Assembly (NCBI GenBank): GCA_044508835.1 | Contig: JBIQHD010000017.1 | Coordinates: 1 to 64,000 of the forward strand | Reading direction: 5' to 3' | From: JAKFDI01 sp044508835 | GTDB taxonomy: Bacteria; Pseudomonadota; Gammaproteobacteria; Burkholderiales; Burkholderiaceae_C | DNA: 64,000 bases | In this document: positions 63,990 to 64,000 of the stretch, piece by piece | How the letters are laid out: every line of letters begins with the position of its first letter | Position numbering within the stretch: the first letter of the stretch is position 1 | Made by a program: the position numbers and the translations under genes | The notes under the pieces: generated by a model | What the model saw: only the letters and a program-made list of their open reading frames with translations | What the model was told of the DNA's origin: nothing | Database searches by the model: none

Positions 63990-64000
63990 CCGCCGATTCA

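Overview
The window is a GC-rich chromosomal segment of a betaproteobacterium, most likely Burkholderiales in the Comamonadaceae/Rubrivivax-Leptothrix area. The evidence is gene content and order: an orphan rnfB beside nth, zapA followed by 6S RNA, pyrG-kdsA-eno-ftsB, mutS next to an Anbu-type peptidase, nirBD-ybiB-cobA, an intracellular PHA depolymerase, and hairpin repeats of the TTCGACAAGCTCAG type. Coding density is very high. No tRNA, rRNA, insertion sequence, prophage or CRISPR array was seen, so this is core chromosome with small accessory patches.

Layout. 1-4937: end of phaZ, rnfB-like ferredoxin, nth, a GAF protein, a coiled-coil gene plus zapA, 6S RNA, an EVE-domain protein and a TauE/SafE permease. 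4956-10995: a PAS/degenerate-GGDEF gene divergent from a nitrite-assimilation operon (nirB, nirD, ybiB, cobA) that has no nitrate reductase gene. 11039-17396: membrane sterol-desaturase-like enzyme, flavoprotein, rpsU-yqeY, pmbA divergent from darP-mog. 17413-19463 (minus): Csp3-like copper storage protein, cysE, trmJ. 19589-30708 (plus): suhB, mutS, Anbu, hydrolase, pyrG, kdsA, DUF1330, eno, ftsB, and a pnuC plus NadR-kinase pair. 30715-30857: a long imperfect hairpin repeat. 30858-34935: hslO and a gamma-carbonic anhydrase (minus), a ferritin-like DUF455 protein, a small orphan, a cupin and a hemerythrin-like protein, with a 25-bp repeat on each side of the cupin gene.

34945-38018 (minus): ggt and a mechanosensitive channel. 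38101-44090 (plus): the most distinctive locus, a stressosome module rsbR-rsbS-rsbT-rsbX that runs through start/stop overlaps into two large soluble hybrid histidine kinases. The first kinase carries its own RsbT/RsbW-like ATPase domain at the N terminus, so three consecutive genes encode this fold. No sigma-B, RsbV or RsbW gene is present, so the output is probably phosphorelay or protein interaction (inference).

44094-50212: an HDAC-like deacetylase (minus), then moxR-DUF58-TgpA-like transglutaminase and mltB. 50223-55559 (minus): a small orphan, the alpha-E/circularly permuted ATP-grasp pair, and comEC. 55611-57040 (plus): RidA-like protein, dsbB and yegP, ending in a strong terminator. 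57114-61991 (minus): parC, a GNAT acetyltransferase and parE. 62091-63969 (plus): an MFS carrier, a 40-residue membrane peptide and a methyltransferase, followed by a promoter for a gene beyond the window.

Function calls rest on motifs read directly from the translations. Promoter calls rest on -10 hexamers and position only, because -35 boxes are mostly weak in this GC-rich background.
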